From Escarpia spicata (lineage: Eukaryota > Annelida > Polychaeta > Sabellida > Siboglinidae), in the NCBI GenBank assembly GCA_963995525.1, contig OZ023208.1, positions 21,230,210 to 21,294,209 of the forward strand: DNA of 64,000 nt, written 5' to 3'. Numbering within the stretch: the stretch's first letter is position 1; every line of letters starts with the position of its first letter. Made by a program: the position numbers and the translations under genes. The notes beneath the pieces are model-generated. The model was not told the origin of the DNA, ran no database searches, and worked only from the letters and a program-made list of their open reading frames with translations. This document shows, in pieces, positions 8,741-18,904 of this stretch.

Positions 8741-9351
8741 TTACTTCCTGACGTACTGAAGGCGGTCGTCTTGAAAAATACACGTGCGCAGGCGCATGTC
8801 TTCCTCCGTTTCCTTTTTCAGATCTACGAAGAGATAGCCGTACACGGCCGGCGTGGCGTCTTTGAAGGACTCGATCATGTAGTCGACCTTGCCCGGATAC
8901 ATCTGTTTTGCTAGGTGACTTACTTGGCCGGCATCCCGGGGTCTCTTGAATAGCACCATGTATTGGGCGTTCAGACTAATCGTGCGGTTTTCTTTTCCTT
9001 TCGGAAACATATTCTGCAGTAATTGTACGACGGACGTATTACAGTGATGGCTTTTTTTAGTAAACAGGGTCGTGACCCGGCTATCAGTTTCCTCCATGAG
9101 GTCATCGAGTACTAGATGCGTCCTCGTTTTGGCGTCTAAACGCTTCGGATCCGGTAGGCCGTCTACGAATTCTATTTTTGGCGGCATCTAGGCGTAGGCG
9201 TCCTGCCACTGGCCGTAGCACCACAGGGCTTTCTCGACGGCTCGATCACGGCGGCGGTATGCTGTATTAGGCGAGCGACAAAAGTAGTCTTACCGCACCC
9301 CGTGGGGCCGGCCACTATACACGTAAACGGATGCTTCAACGGCGAGCACAT
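8741..9351 (-). pseudogene. FtsK/HerA-type genome-packaging ATPase, frameshift plus stop
   Basis: Pumps element DNA into capsids. ATG 9351 opens MCSPLKHPFTCIVAGPTGCG with Walker A (GPTGCGKT, residues 15-22) and a following helix FVARLIQH. Near 9225 a frameshift moves the reading frame, and that second frame has TAG at 9188-9190 just before its first ATG (9187). The downstream frame then carries Walker B (HLVLDDLMEE), TTLFTKKSHHCNTSVVQLLQ, the sensor-like SLNAQYMVLFKRPRD and QVSHLAKQMYPG, ending at 8741. Total size about 203 codons, close to the family. A run AAATAAAAAG upstream may double as a TATA-like element and as the polyA signal of NADAR, but that is inference. Confidence 0.88.
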
Positions 9352-9389
9352 ATCAACGACTGTCGCGCGCGGCAACGACCGCCGACTTT

Positions 9390-9824
9390 TTATTCGTTTC
9401 TTCTAAGCTCTTCGCGCACCTCCATCAACAATTTGCCGAGCATATTCTGCCCCTCTCTGCCTCCGATGCCAATACCCCCACCCTCCACCAATTCGGATTC
9501 CCCTGTAGCCAATAGGGCGTCTTTCAACTTCTTTGACCCTCCGAACTTGCTCATCAGCAGGGCCTTCATGCACTCGACCCTAACGACGTACCATTCGGCG
9601 TCCGTTCTCTTTTTCTCGATTCTGTGACTTCGGCGTTTTGCGATATAGCCCGACCACGACTCTTTGATGTACTCGGCGCCTTTGACGTCTTCGTGAAACA
9701 TCGCTTTTCTAAAATGATAAGCGTGTTCTACGGGCCTGAAGCCCCGACCGTACGCCGCCACTCGACACGGATACCAGTTCGACACGAACGACGCAGACCC
9801 ACCGAAATGTATAGGTGTCGCCAT
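9390..9824 (-). CDS. NADAR-family (YbiA-like, DUF1768) N-glycosidase-type protein, intact
   Basis: An open frame of 144 codons with ATG 9824. The family signature is plain: FGGSASFVSNWYPCRV at 7-22, FRPVEHAYHFRKA at 29-41 with the conserved Glu 33, an AEWYVVRVECMKALLMSKF helix at 76-94, and GQNMLGKLLMEVREEL at 126-140. Known NADAR proteins cleave N-glycosidic bonds of phosphorylated riboflavin intermediates (YbiA) or remove ADP-ribose from guanine. The usual stretch with a D..WG-type loop between the LVE and GQN blocks is reduced to a glycine-rich GGGIGIGG, so the pocket may differ. It is the last gene before the Polinton right end and has its own TATA box. No lesion is seen, in contrast to most neighbours. 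The role in this element is unknown; counter-defence against ADP-ribosylation is inference. Confidence 0.9.
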   Translation of the reverse strand: MATPIHFGGSASFVSNWYPCRVAAYGRGFRPVEHAYHFRKAMFHEDVKGAEYIKESWSGYIAKRRSHRIEKKRTDAEWYVVRVECMKALLMSKFGGSKKLKDALLATGESELVEGGGIGIGGREGQNMLGKLLMEVREELRRNE

Positions 9825-9867
9825 GCCGCTGTCATTCCGCTACTGTTCACGCCACCGCTCGCCCCTA

Positions 9868-9875
9868 CTATATAG
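9868..9875 (-). promoter_or_regulatory. TATA box of the NADAR gene
   Basis: CTATATAG lies 44-51 bases upstream of ATG 9824 on the minus strand. It directly abuts the TTAA (9876-9879) used by the piggyBac-like element, so the insertion left the TATA box intact but replaced everything upstream of it. Confidence 0.6.
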
Positions 9876-9879
9876 TTAA

Positions 9880-11332
9880 CCCATTAGACCTCAAGTCGGC
9901 CAAACCCGCCCGAGTTCCGACTCCTCAAGTCGGCCAAACCCGCCCGAAAAGATGAGCGTCATAATTTCATCTATTCCAGAGGCGCACTCTGGAGGATACT
10001 TTTGAAACACATTCAAAATGTCTCAGTAACATATTGGCAATGAATTGTGGGTATTTCTGGAGTATGTTGCTATTCGACTTATCGAAGTTTCATGCGTTTT
10101 TCCAAGTTGCACCAGTTTTTGAGAGAACAAAATGGCGTCTGTTGGTCCTGGTCGTTTGTCTGCAGAAGTCGTGTGTCTGTGATGACAGTGATATCGAAGA
10201 AAGTGATTTAGACATCGATGTTCATGTAATTATATGCGACTTTGTTCGATACTTCGGATGGACGATCGTTGTTGTTGTTGTCAGGGAAGCTGGTCGTTCA
10301 CGCCCATTTTGTAAACACGCTACGAGACCAGTCCCGCATTCTGTATTCCTTATTTTTGCACGAAGTTAATACGCTATTTATATTTCGATTAGGAAACTGT
10401 ATGACGATGTTGTAGTTGTATTATTTCGGGATTTCTAAGTGTTGTAACTTGCGGGACTGTCCTGTTGTTCACTTGTTGTTTTGACCGAGGCTGTCCGGGG
10501 TGGTAGTGCTGACACTTGACAGCTACATGTGACCAGGCACTCCCATTCCACAGTAATGAAGTATATATCATTCTAGCTATCAGAATTTAACAATGCAGGT
10601 ATCATTGTGTAGGCATTTATCTGCTCTTTATAATAAAATCAAGTTGTAGCAGTACAATAATGATCATAAAAAACTTATACAGCAGTCAATCATTATGTTC
10701 GGTGTAGAAATTATTGTCCAGCAGGGTTTTATTTTACCACATCTTGTTTGGGCAAAATACGTATGATACAATAACATATGTTGTACCAAAATATTGTTTT
10801 AATTACATTTTAGTATTATATAAATTACAGCACTGCAACATATGCAACATGGTGTGCATTGAAGGTAGACTCCATACAGTGATGTACCCCATATTTAATT
10901 TCAGCTTTGCAAAATTGTCAAGTATGCTTCCATTGTATTCCAGCGTGTGCAACATCTATTTTAGATATAATAACAATTTTTATACCAAAATGTACGTAAT
11001 TAAATTATCTTTCAAATAAACACAACTTGTAGCAGTAAGAAATGAAGTATAAAAAAGTTATGACTCATAATATGACATGTTGTAGTGAAATACCTAAATA
11101 CTGACTCGCCTACCGAGATATGGACAACTATTGTTATTCATACAAAAGCATATTTACACCCAATGTGAAGAGCATTCTAAGTCCTTTAAAATAGTTACAA
11201 CTTGCAATAATGGAAATTCAATAATAAAAGAGCTACGTCACAAAAACGGACACCCCCGAACATTTTCAGAATGTGACCTAATTCTCTGAGGAACCAGGGG
11301 CTTTACACCGAAACACTCTGAGGTCTAAAGGG
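9880..11332. mobile_element. Non-autonomous piggyBac-like element inserted in the Polinton
   Basis: Left end: TTAA (9876-9879) followed by CCCATTAGACCTCA. Right end, read on the minus strand from 11332: CCCTTTAGACCTCAGA. These 13- to 14-base terminal inverted repeats differ at one position. TTAA target sites and CCC termini are the piggyBac hallmark. On the right the flank reads TAAG, so one T of the duplicated TTAA seems lost. The interior is AT-rich with no transposase core. One short frame (10034-10369) contains DDSDIEESDLDID, similar in flavour to the acidic N-terminus of piggyBac transposases, and may be its relic. Two 24-base direct repeats lie just inside the left end. Confidence 0.65.
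9890..9947 (+). repeat. Subterminal direct repeats of the piggyBac-like element
   Basis: CTCAAGTCGGCCAAACCCGC and the next four bases occur at 9890-9913 and again, identically, at 9924-9947, a period of 34. Subterminal repeats of this kind often serve as transposase binding sites, but that is inference here. Confidence 0.8.
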
Positions 11333-11803
11333 TAAGGGGCTCCTGCCAATCACATACCAATCAAAGAGGGTCCTGCTGCGATATACACCGGCCACGCCTC
11401 TTTGATGGAGTGTAGAGAAAAGAAAACACATACATTACACACGGTAACGTCGGTCCTGCCAAACAAAACAACGCCACTAGAGTGTAGAGAAAAGAAAACA
11501 CATACATTACACACGCTAAAGGGCAAGAGGGCAGCGCTGGGCATCCCATTAAGGCAGCTGGCTGTCTTGTCAATCAAAGTGGTAGGTGGCCCTGTCAATC
11601 AAAGGTAATTAGGGGTACTTAAGGGTATTTAGTCACGGTGCTAAGTTTTAGGAAAAAGGGCAAAATCCTTTGATATTGCTTTTTATCAGTAGGTAGCAAG
11701 TTTTAGGAAAAAGTTGGTGGGCGGAGCCTAAATCCTTTGATCTTCCTTTGATCTCAAGTACATGACCTTTTTGGACAGGGCCCTAAACCTCCCCATTACT
11801 ACT
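11333..11803. repeat. Right terminal region of the Polinton
   Basis: No coding frame of interest. A 36-base direct repeat starting GAGTGTAGAGAAAAGAAAAC lies at 11408-11443 and 11480-11515 (72 apart), and shorter repeats CAATCAAAG and TTTTAGGAAAAAG, AATCCTTTGAT recur. The segment ends CCCCATTACTACT at 11803, whose complement starts AGTAGTAATGGG as expected for a Polinton terminus. The following GGTGTG (11804-11809) would be the 6-base target site copy. The left inverted repeat needed for proof is outside the window. Confidence 0.6.
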
Positions 11804-11859
11804 GGTGTGATATAAGACTGCATCGGGACACGGGAAGCAATGCGGGCGACTGTGTTCTG

Positions 11860-12540
11860 CACTAATTAATCATACTGGTTAAAAAGGGGAAACAAAAACT
11901 GAAGTCTGTTTAACGAACTTAGCAAACATATACAGTAATAGGGAATACAATAGCAACAAGAACACGGCGTTGTGGGTGAACACGAAGATCGTCATACATT
12001 TTATTATCATGTGACCACATTTGACATAATTAACCATAGCGTATTATATGTAGCCAGACATCAATGCGATCTCCCTCTCAAACTACTACTACGCTAACTA
12101 CAATACATACATAACAAAAACTGCTAAAACAGCTGAGTTGTTGGGTGGGAGTTTTAAAAACTGATCCCGAACAAGTGCGACTCGCTCGTGCCGATATGCG
12201 ATTCAAAGTGCGGCGTTGGCGCCAAATTTGCAGCTACAACACCAGCTGTCTGGCGATAGGCGCAGCAGAACACGTAACATGTAAATTACCGAGCTAGCAC
12301 CACATCTGATTAATAATGCATTAAATATGTTTTAATCCACACATTAACCATACTGGTTAAAAAGAGGAAATAAAAACTATCTGAGAAGTCAGTTTCCAGC
12401 ACATAACAAACCTATACAGTAATATGGAATACAATAGTAACAAGACCACAGGGTTGTGGGTGAATACGAAGATCGTCATGCATTTAATTTTTATGTGGCC
12501 ACATGTGACACAATTAGCCATAGTGTATTATATGTAGGCA
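11860..12540 (+). repeat. About 190-bp direct repeat, two copies
   Basis: 11868-12058 and 12348-12536 are diverged copies of one sequence: both begin with CATACTGGTTAAAAAG and share GGAATACAATAG, TGGGTGAA-ACGAAGATCGTCAT and end with GTATTATATGTAG. A third, shorter copy lies at about 58258-58390 in the duplicated block. No gene is seen from 11804 to 13233. Confidence 0.8.
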
Positions 12541-13233
12541 TGCGGGAAGGCCATGAGGTAATCCATTCAAGTTTTCCAGTTTTGACATGACGAGGGCGTG
12601 GGTGGCTATCTGGGCCTTACTCACATTACTCTAATATTTTTATAACAGTGAAAATCTTCAAAAACGAAACGCGTTTGCGTTAAACTGAATCCGCGTAATA
12701 CACTATGCGCTAGATGGCGCCACTTGAGCACCTGTGGTGGATCTACTTATTTTCTCCCGCACAGTCCGGCCTTTCTTGTGATTGCAATACCACAGGCCCT
12801 TGTACTTGATAGAGGTATCCAGGTAGTTCTAAACCCATCACGTTATCTTGTCTGAACACACTAACAGCGCATGCATGCGCAGTATAACTTAGGGCAGCTA
12901 AGTCCGATTTCTGAGAAAATTCACCCAAATTTAATAAAGTATTTTTTTGATAACAATACGCGGTGCATGAATTTCGGTAGCTGTTTGTTTAAATAATATT
13001 TCCCTAGAAAAACATCGACATTTAAAATGTGATTGTAGTTGCAAATGGTTGGTTCGTATGAACTCTCTAGGTGCGTAACTCCAACAATATACCAGTTCTT
13101 TTATTTTAATTGCAACAAATGCTGGAAATGTGAATCGACCAGTAATATAGTACACGGGATGTTGATCCAGGTGTACCATTTGTTACGTGAATCGCATAAT
13201 CGTCGCATTCCTCTGGTGAACACACACATGTAT

Positions 13234-14219
13234 TCAGCAGCAGTCAGTCAGCCTGGCGCGAATTTCCCGGTAGAACTGTCGCACGTCGCTCCGGAACATC
13301 GGACTTATGAAGCTGTAGATGAACGGATTGATGACAGAATTGATCGTGAACATCCGCCTGACGTCATCGGGGATGGGAAGACCGTAGTTCTTTAGGAAGA
13401 ACGGCAGCCAAGACACAACGAAGACCACGGTGATGACGAACAGAACGAACGTACCTCGCAGTACATGCACGTCAACCTTCGGTTTCGCCACCGATGGAGC
13501 CACTGCATTGTCCGTAGTGAGAGAGGATGCTTTCAGGACCATTACGGTTGTCGCTGTAGATTTATTTCTTGGTGTTGATGTCGAGGTGGCGACCGCTTCG
13601 CTACTTCGTGGCATTGCCGCAACGATTCCGACCTGATGTCGAGCAGCCTTCATTCGCTTCAACAAAATGATAGCCATGACACTGTATGCCAAAATCACGA
13701 CGACGAACGCTACATTCGCGAGTGCCGTACAGAGGATGATATAAATGTGGTCGAGGCCAAATATCAGTGTCGCACACAATATCGCTGAATAACAAATAGA
13801 CACAGACGCAATGGCAGCGAGCGCTTTTTCGCCCTTCTAGTGCTGATGGTGAACTTGTGCGGCTTTGCTACGGCCAGGCACCGTTCAACGGCAAGAAACG
13901 CCAGCAGACTCGTGGAGAAAATTAAGGAAGCGTTGAACACGTAGATGACCGTGATTATTGTGATGTTTTGGAGACCACCATTTAGTAATATTACGCTACA
14001 CACACATATCGCTGTGTCGGCAATGCTCAAAGCAAACATGTACGCCCTGATAGATGTCGTCATCCTTCGAAAGTACACGATTGCCACAAACAGGTTTCCT
14101 GGTGTGCCCAGAACGCACATCAAAAACAGTATTAGATTTGTGTGTAGACTATCTGAATTCGAAATGGTTTCTTCTGTACTCGATATATTGTAAAAGGATG
14201 AAACAGTAGCAGGTTCCAT
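13234..14219 (-). pseudogene. Class A (rhodopsin-like) orphan GPCR, one-base frameshift
   Basis: An intronless seven-transmembrane receptor. ATG 14217-14219 gives MEPATVSSFYNISSTEE with N-glycosylation sites, TM1 with GTPGNLFVAIVY, TM2 with SIADTAIC, TM3 ending VERCLAV (the DRY-box place, arginine kept). At about 13825 one base is missing relative to the copy at 59386-60369 (GCGC-TTTTT versus GCGCC-TTTTT), after codon 131, so the frame ends in TM4. The second frame continues with TM5, a long serine/threonine-rich third intracellular loop, TM6 (VVSWLPFFLKNYG) and TM7 (NSVINPFIYSFISPMF), ending TGA 13234-13236. Without the shift it would be about 328 residues. The single indel could be real or an assembly error. 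The ligand is unknown. Confidence 0.85.
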
Positions 14220-14265
14220 ATCGTTGATTACGACTTCTTGTTCCTGTTCTGAAGTAAATGTTCGA

Positions 14266-14575
14266 TCTTATATAGCGCAGTATCCAGTCCTTAGGATGCC
14301 CAAACCGCTTTACTGTTTATCCCCTGATGGATCTGTTCAATCGCACACCATCTCGACATTTCTGGGAAGAATTCAGCGACTGTGCAATTAATGCGCGAAG
14401 ACAATTAATACTCAAATATCCATCATTGTTTGCAGCCATGTACTCATTCATACAGCTGAATTAACGTAGCAACGTAGATTGAAGGAATTTTCGCAAGGTT
14501 CGACACGTCAACACAGGATTCCATTCCGGGTGCTGTCGATTGATAGTCCTATGCTCCAGCACTGCGCCACTGCAC
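14266..14575 (+). repeat. SINE-like dispersed repeat, copy 1
   Basis: Contains the motifs TATATAGCGCAGTATCCAGTC, CCTTAGGATGC, GCAATTAATGCGCGAA, ACTCATTCATACAGCTGAA and AAGGTTCGACACG in this order. Other copies at 26185-26440 (inverted), 30881-31110 and 60415-60730 share the same order. The GCGC-TTTAC core and the AAGG-ACACG end resemble metazoan SINE families with conserved central domains, but the assignment is tentative. Confidence 0.65.
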
Positions 14576-15780
<1,205 letters not shown>

Positions 15781-15784
15781 TCAT

Positions 15785-15970
15785 CATGTGTAGCCACTAT
15801 CCCCTTCCAACGCGCACCGGTCAACGTGGAAGGGTAGGCCAACAACACCAGCATGCAAAGTAAAATGAGCAGAGGATAGTGCGAGACAGGCAGATTTGGA
15901 AACGACCTGCTGAGGCCTTCGCTCACAATTCAGCTGCTCAATGATGATGATGATGTGTAGCCAGACAATT
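15785..15970 (+). repeat. 3' end of a dispersed LINE-like repeat with (GAT)n tail
   Basis: TTTCATCATG..AGCCACT, GTGGAAGGGTAGGCCAACAA, CACCAGCATGCAAAGTA, GGCAGATTTGGAAACGAC and GAGGCCTTCGCTCACAATTC lead into (GAT)4. The same sequence is at 61445-61640, and a worn tail (GAGGCCTTCGCCCA...GATGATGATGA) is at 55750-55810. In copy B one plus-strand frame reads RTGQRGRVGQQHQHAK and WKRHAEAFAHN, typical of the basic C-terminal end of a reverse-transcriptase ORF. Confidence 0.55.
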
Positions 15971-17049
15971 TAGGGTATACAGGTTAAATGTGTGTGTGTG
16001 TGTGTATGTGTGTTTGTGTGAGTGTGTGTGTGTGTACGTATGTGTGTGTGTGGTGTACATAAAAGGCGTATTTTAAACTCACATTTTGGAAAGACAACTT
16101 CATGCAACTGTTTTCGTGTAATTACTGGACTTGCCTCCCGTAAAGTCGTGTACATTTAGCAAACACAAATATAATAAAGTTATACTATTGAGCAACATGA
16201 CAAAGGAAAACATATCATGAATTTGGAAAGCTGACACAAGTATGACCGCAAAATAAACACGAACATAATAGTTTTTATATTCTTCGTTGAATGATAGTTT
16301 ACATTATATTTACCACTGTGTGCATGTGTTCCAACCACCACACAATTGGCAATGTTGAAAAGAACCGATCAACAGAACAGTTGTTGTGGCATTAATCTTG
16401 AAATAGAACATTACTGATCGTGAAAGAGATCTTGTTTTTCTTGTTGTTTTTGTTGCCCTTGTTGTTGTTGTCCTTGTTGTTCTTGTTGTCCATGTTCTTC
16501 TTCTTGTTTTTGTTCTTCTTGTCCGTGTTTGTCCTTGTTGTTGTTCTTTTTGTCCCAGTTGTTGTTCTTATTGTCCTTGTTATTGTTGTTGTTGTCATTA
16601 TTGTTGTATTTATTGTGTTTATAGTTGTTCTTGTTCTTGTTGGTCTTCTGTGATTTTATGTCCAGGATGACACTGACCCCGATATTAGTCCTAGATTTCT
16701 GTTTTATTTTCTTTCTCCCCCTCCTGTGACTGACATCATTCACGAGGCACATTAACACCCTATCAGAATTGAACTAATGTTTCCATGCATTAGATCACAC
16801 ACATTTTGCAGGTGGATCCCTGTTCACGTAAGGGACGGACATGACTAAACTCACAACAAAGAAAGATTAGTTAAGATTACATTTCCTCTGACCGTCTTTT
16901 TGTAAAATGACCGCCACTACCGTCTGTAACTAAATTAGCAATGTATATATATACATATATTTACATACGTACGTACGTATATATATGTATGTATGTCCGT
17001 ATGTACGTATGTTTATGTTTCGCAAGATGCTGGCTTTAATAAAATATCA
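15971..17049. repeat. Non-coding with low-complexity tracts
   Basis: GT-rich 15989-16052. A 230-base tract at 16430-16660 is built almost only of T and G with TTGTTG/TTCTTG triplets, giving meaningless N/K-rich frames on the other strand. GTAT/CGTACGTA repeats occur at 16950-17010. No gene seen. Confidence 0.7.
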
Positions 17050-17365
17050 AAAACTTCTCTTTGACACAGCTCGCCATCTGAACTGTGCCTGGTTTTAATA
17101 GAAGTTGTTGTGTGATATTTTACAAACGGTTCATCCGAACAGTGTCACTGCCTGCCTGTGTAGCAACGTCTGGCACTGACAAACGACGCCGGAAAGTGGA
17201 ACTGTAGACATTCACTTTTATTGTGTTTATACACGACTGCGTTTGCATGTTGGCATACAATATGCCGAAGTCGCATAGATCAAGTAATGTCGAGGACGAG
17301 ATTTAGTTCTAAGACTAATTGAGGAGACAGGTCATGGGGAGGACCTTCAGTCAAAGGTCATCAAA

Positions 17366-17755
17366 ATGTGCAACGAGTACATGAAAATCAGTCCTACTGT
17401 ATTGCCAAGCGACTTTGAACCGGTACACAGAATTGGTTGCAAAACGGACACCTCAACCCGGCCGCGACCTGTAATCGTCCGCTTCAAATCGGAGAAGACA
17501 CGCGACAGAGTGTTTCAGTCAAGAGCTTCACTTAAACAAAAGAACGAACGAGTAACCGAGCGAAGTTTGAAGATCTTCATAAATGAAAGTTTAACAACAA
17601 TGCGCTCAAAGTTGGCTTACGCAACAAGAGTGTTGAAAAGGGCAAACAAAATCAGAGACGGCTGGACGTACAATGGGAACATTGTAATCAAGGATGTCAA
17701 CAACGTGATTCACAGGATATACACCTCGAATGAGTTGGATAAGTACCAATGACAT
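17366..17755 (+). pseudogene. LINE ORF1-like protein fragment
   Basis: A 128-codon frame. EPVHRIGCKTD, RPRPVIVRFKSEKTRDRVFQ, KIFINESLTTMRSKLAYATR and RDGWTYNGNIVIKDVNNVIH follow the order seen in the nucleic-acid-binding C-terminal part of L1/jockey-type ORF1 proteins. It binds LINE RNA when intact. The N-terminal coiled-coil half is not open upstream. About 850 bases of AT-rich DNA without open frames separate it from the ORF2 relic. Confidence 0.65.
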
Positions 17756-18599
17756 GCAAGGCATAGCACCAAATGTGTGTGATAATGATATGAACAATTA
17801 ATTGTTGCTCACATGACATTTATGACTGACACGAAATCTAGTTCTGCGATTTACAATGTCTGCTATAGGAACTATATGTATGTAAATAAGTTGGTTAAAA
17901 GGTACCTGTTTTTATATTAACGTACGTTTACTTTCAATATCTTGTTTTACTATTTGCAGTATTCTCTGCATCATTAAAAAAATATCTTAGTGCAATTTGT
18001 TACTCACGTGATTCGTTTTCTGTTTAATGTTTATTTATTTTACACACATGACTTTTTATTTGTTATAATATAATAACCTTTTTGCATTTTTTGCATTTAG
18101 ATATGTCGGAAATGTGTTGGTTAGAATGCATTAGAATGCATTAGCTCGTACCACTAGAAATGCAGTTTTATTTAAAAGTTTTTTCTCGGGCCATCTTGTC
18201 AAATAGTCCTGACTTTGTTCTATTACATCGCCTTTTTTCTTGTATTTATTCTAAACATAATCTGTTTTTTTCTATCTCTGACACTTTAAGTAGCTACTTA
18301 TGATGCACCGCTTTAGCTTTACATGAACAAAAGACAAATAGTGTTAAACAAAATCTAGTAACTCAAACATTAAAGGCACACACTCTTACTGAAACATTAC
18401 TGCACATTGAAAATATGCTGATATCGTTAAAATTATAAACACACTGAAATGATAACTGACGAAACTTTTCTCCAATTTACAGGTGGTATTACAGATAATT
18501 GTCTAAATAATATTTTAAACATCAGTAATACTGTTGATGAAATAATGAAGTGCCAACAATACGCCGATCGTCATATTATGATTTAAAAAAACATAATTT

Positions 18600-18822
18600 A
18601 CTAGTCAAAAACAATAATAAACATTTCAGTATCCTAAGCTGAAATATACAATCCATTAACGCAAAATTTAGTGAACTCGGGGCATTTGTGAATGACTTAT
18701 CTTCCTTAAATTTTTAATTTAACATAATATGTCTCCAAGAGAGCTGGCTTTCTTATCACTAATTCAATTAAATGGATATGACTGTACATCCCACGGAAAA
18801 AGTTGCAGCACTAAAGGGGGAG

Positions 18823-18904
<82 letters not shown>

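Larger units (their letters stand above)
1..11803. mobile_element. Polinton/adintovirus-like element, right part, decayed
   Basis: The gene set seen here is the hallmark set of Polintons and adintoviruses: family B DNA polymerase, retroviral-type integrase with chromodomain, double-jelly-roll capsid N-terminus, penton-like protein, FtsK/HerA-type packaging ATPase, a small basic core-like protein and a small membrane protein. PolB is on the plus strand and the others are on the minus strand. The right end at 11803 reads, on the minus strand, AGTAGTAATGGGGAGG; Polinton termini are known to begin with AG and short tandem repeats. The left end, and any adenain-type protease, lie outside the window. 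PolB, capsid, penton and ATPase are broken, so this copy cannot be autonomous. A piggyBac-like element interrupts it at 9880-11332. Identity of the element is clear; the exact boundary is inferred. Confidence 0.9.

Noticed and set aside
10034..10369. Stand-alone host gene of 111 codons
   Set aside because: Lies wholly inside the piggyBac-like element; only the acidic DSDIEESD piece is suggestive of a transposase N-terminus, so it is treated as a relic.
16392..16758. Asn/Lys-rich protein on the minus strand
   Set aside because: It is the complement of a low-complexity T/G tract; no family resemblance or start context.
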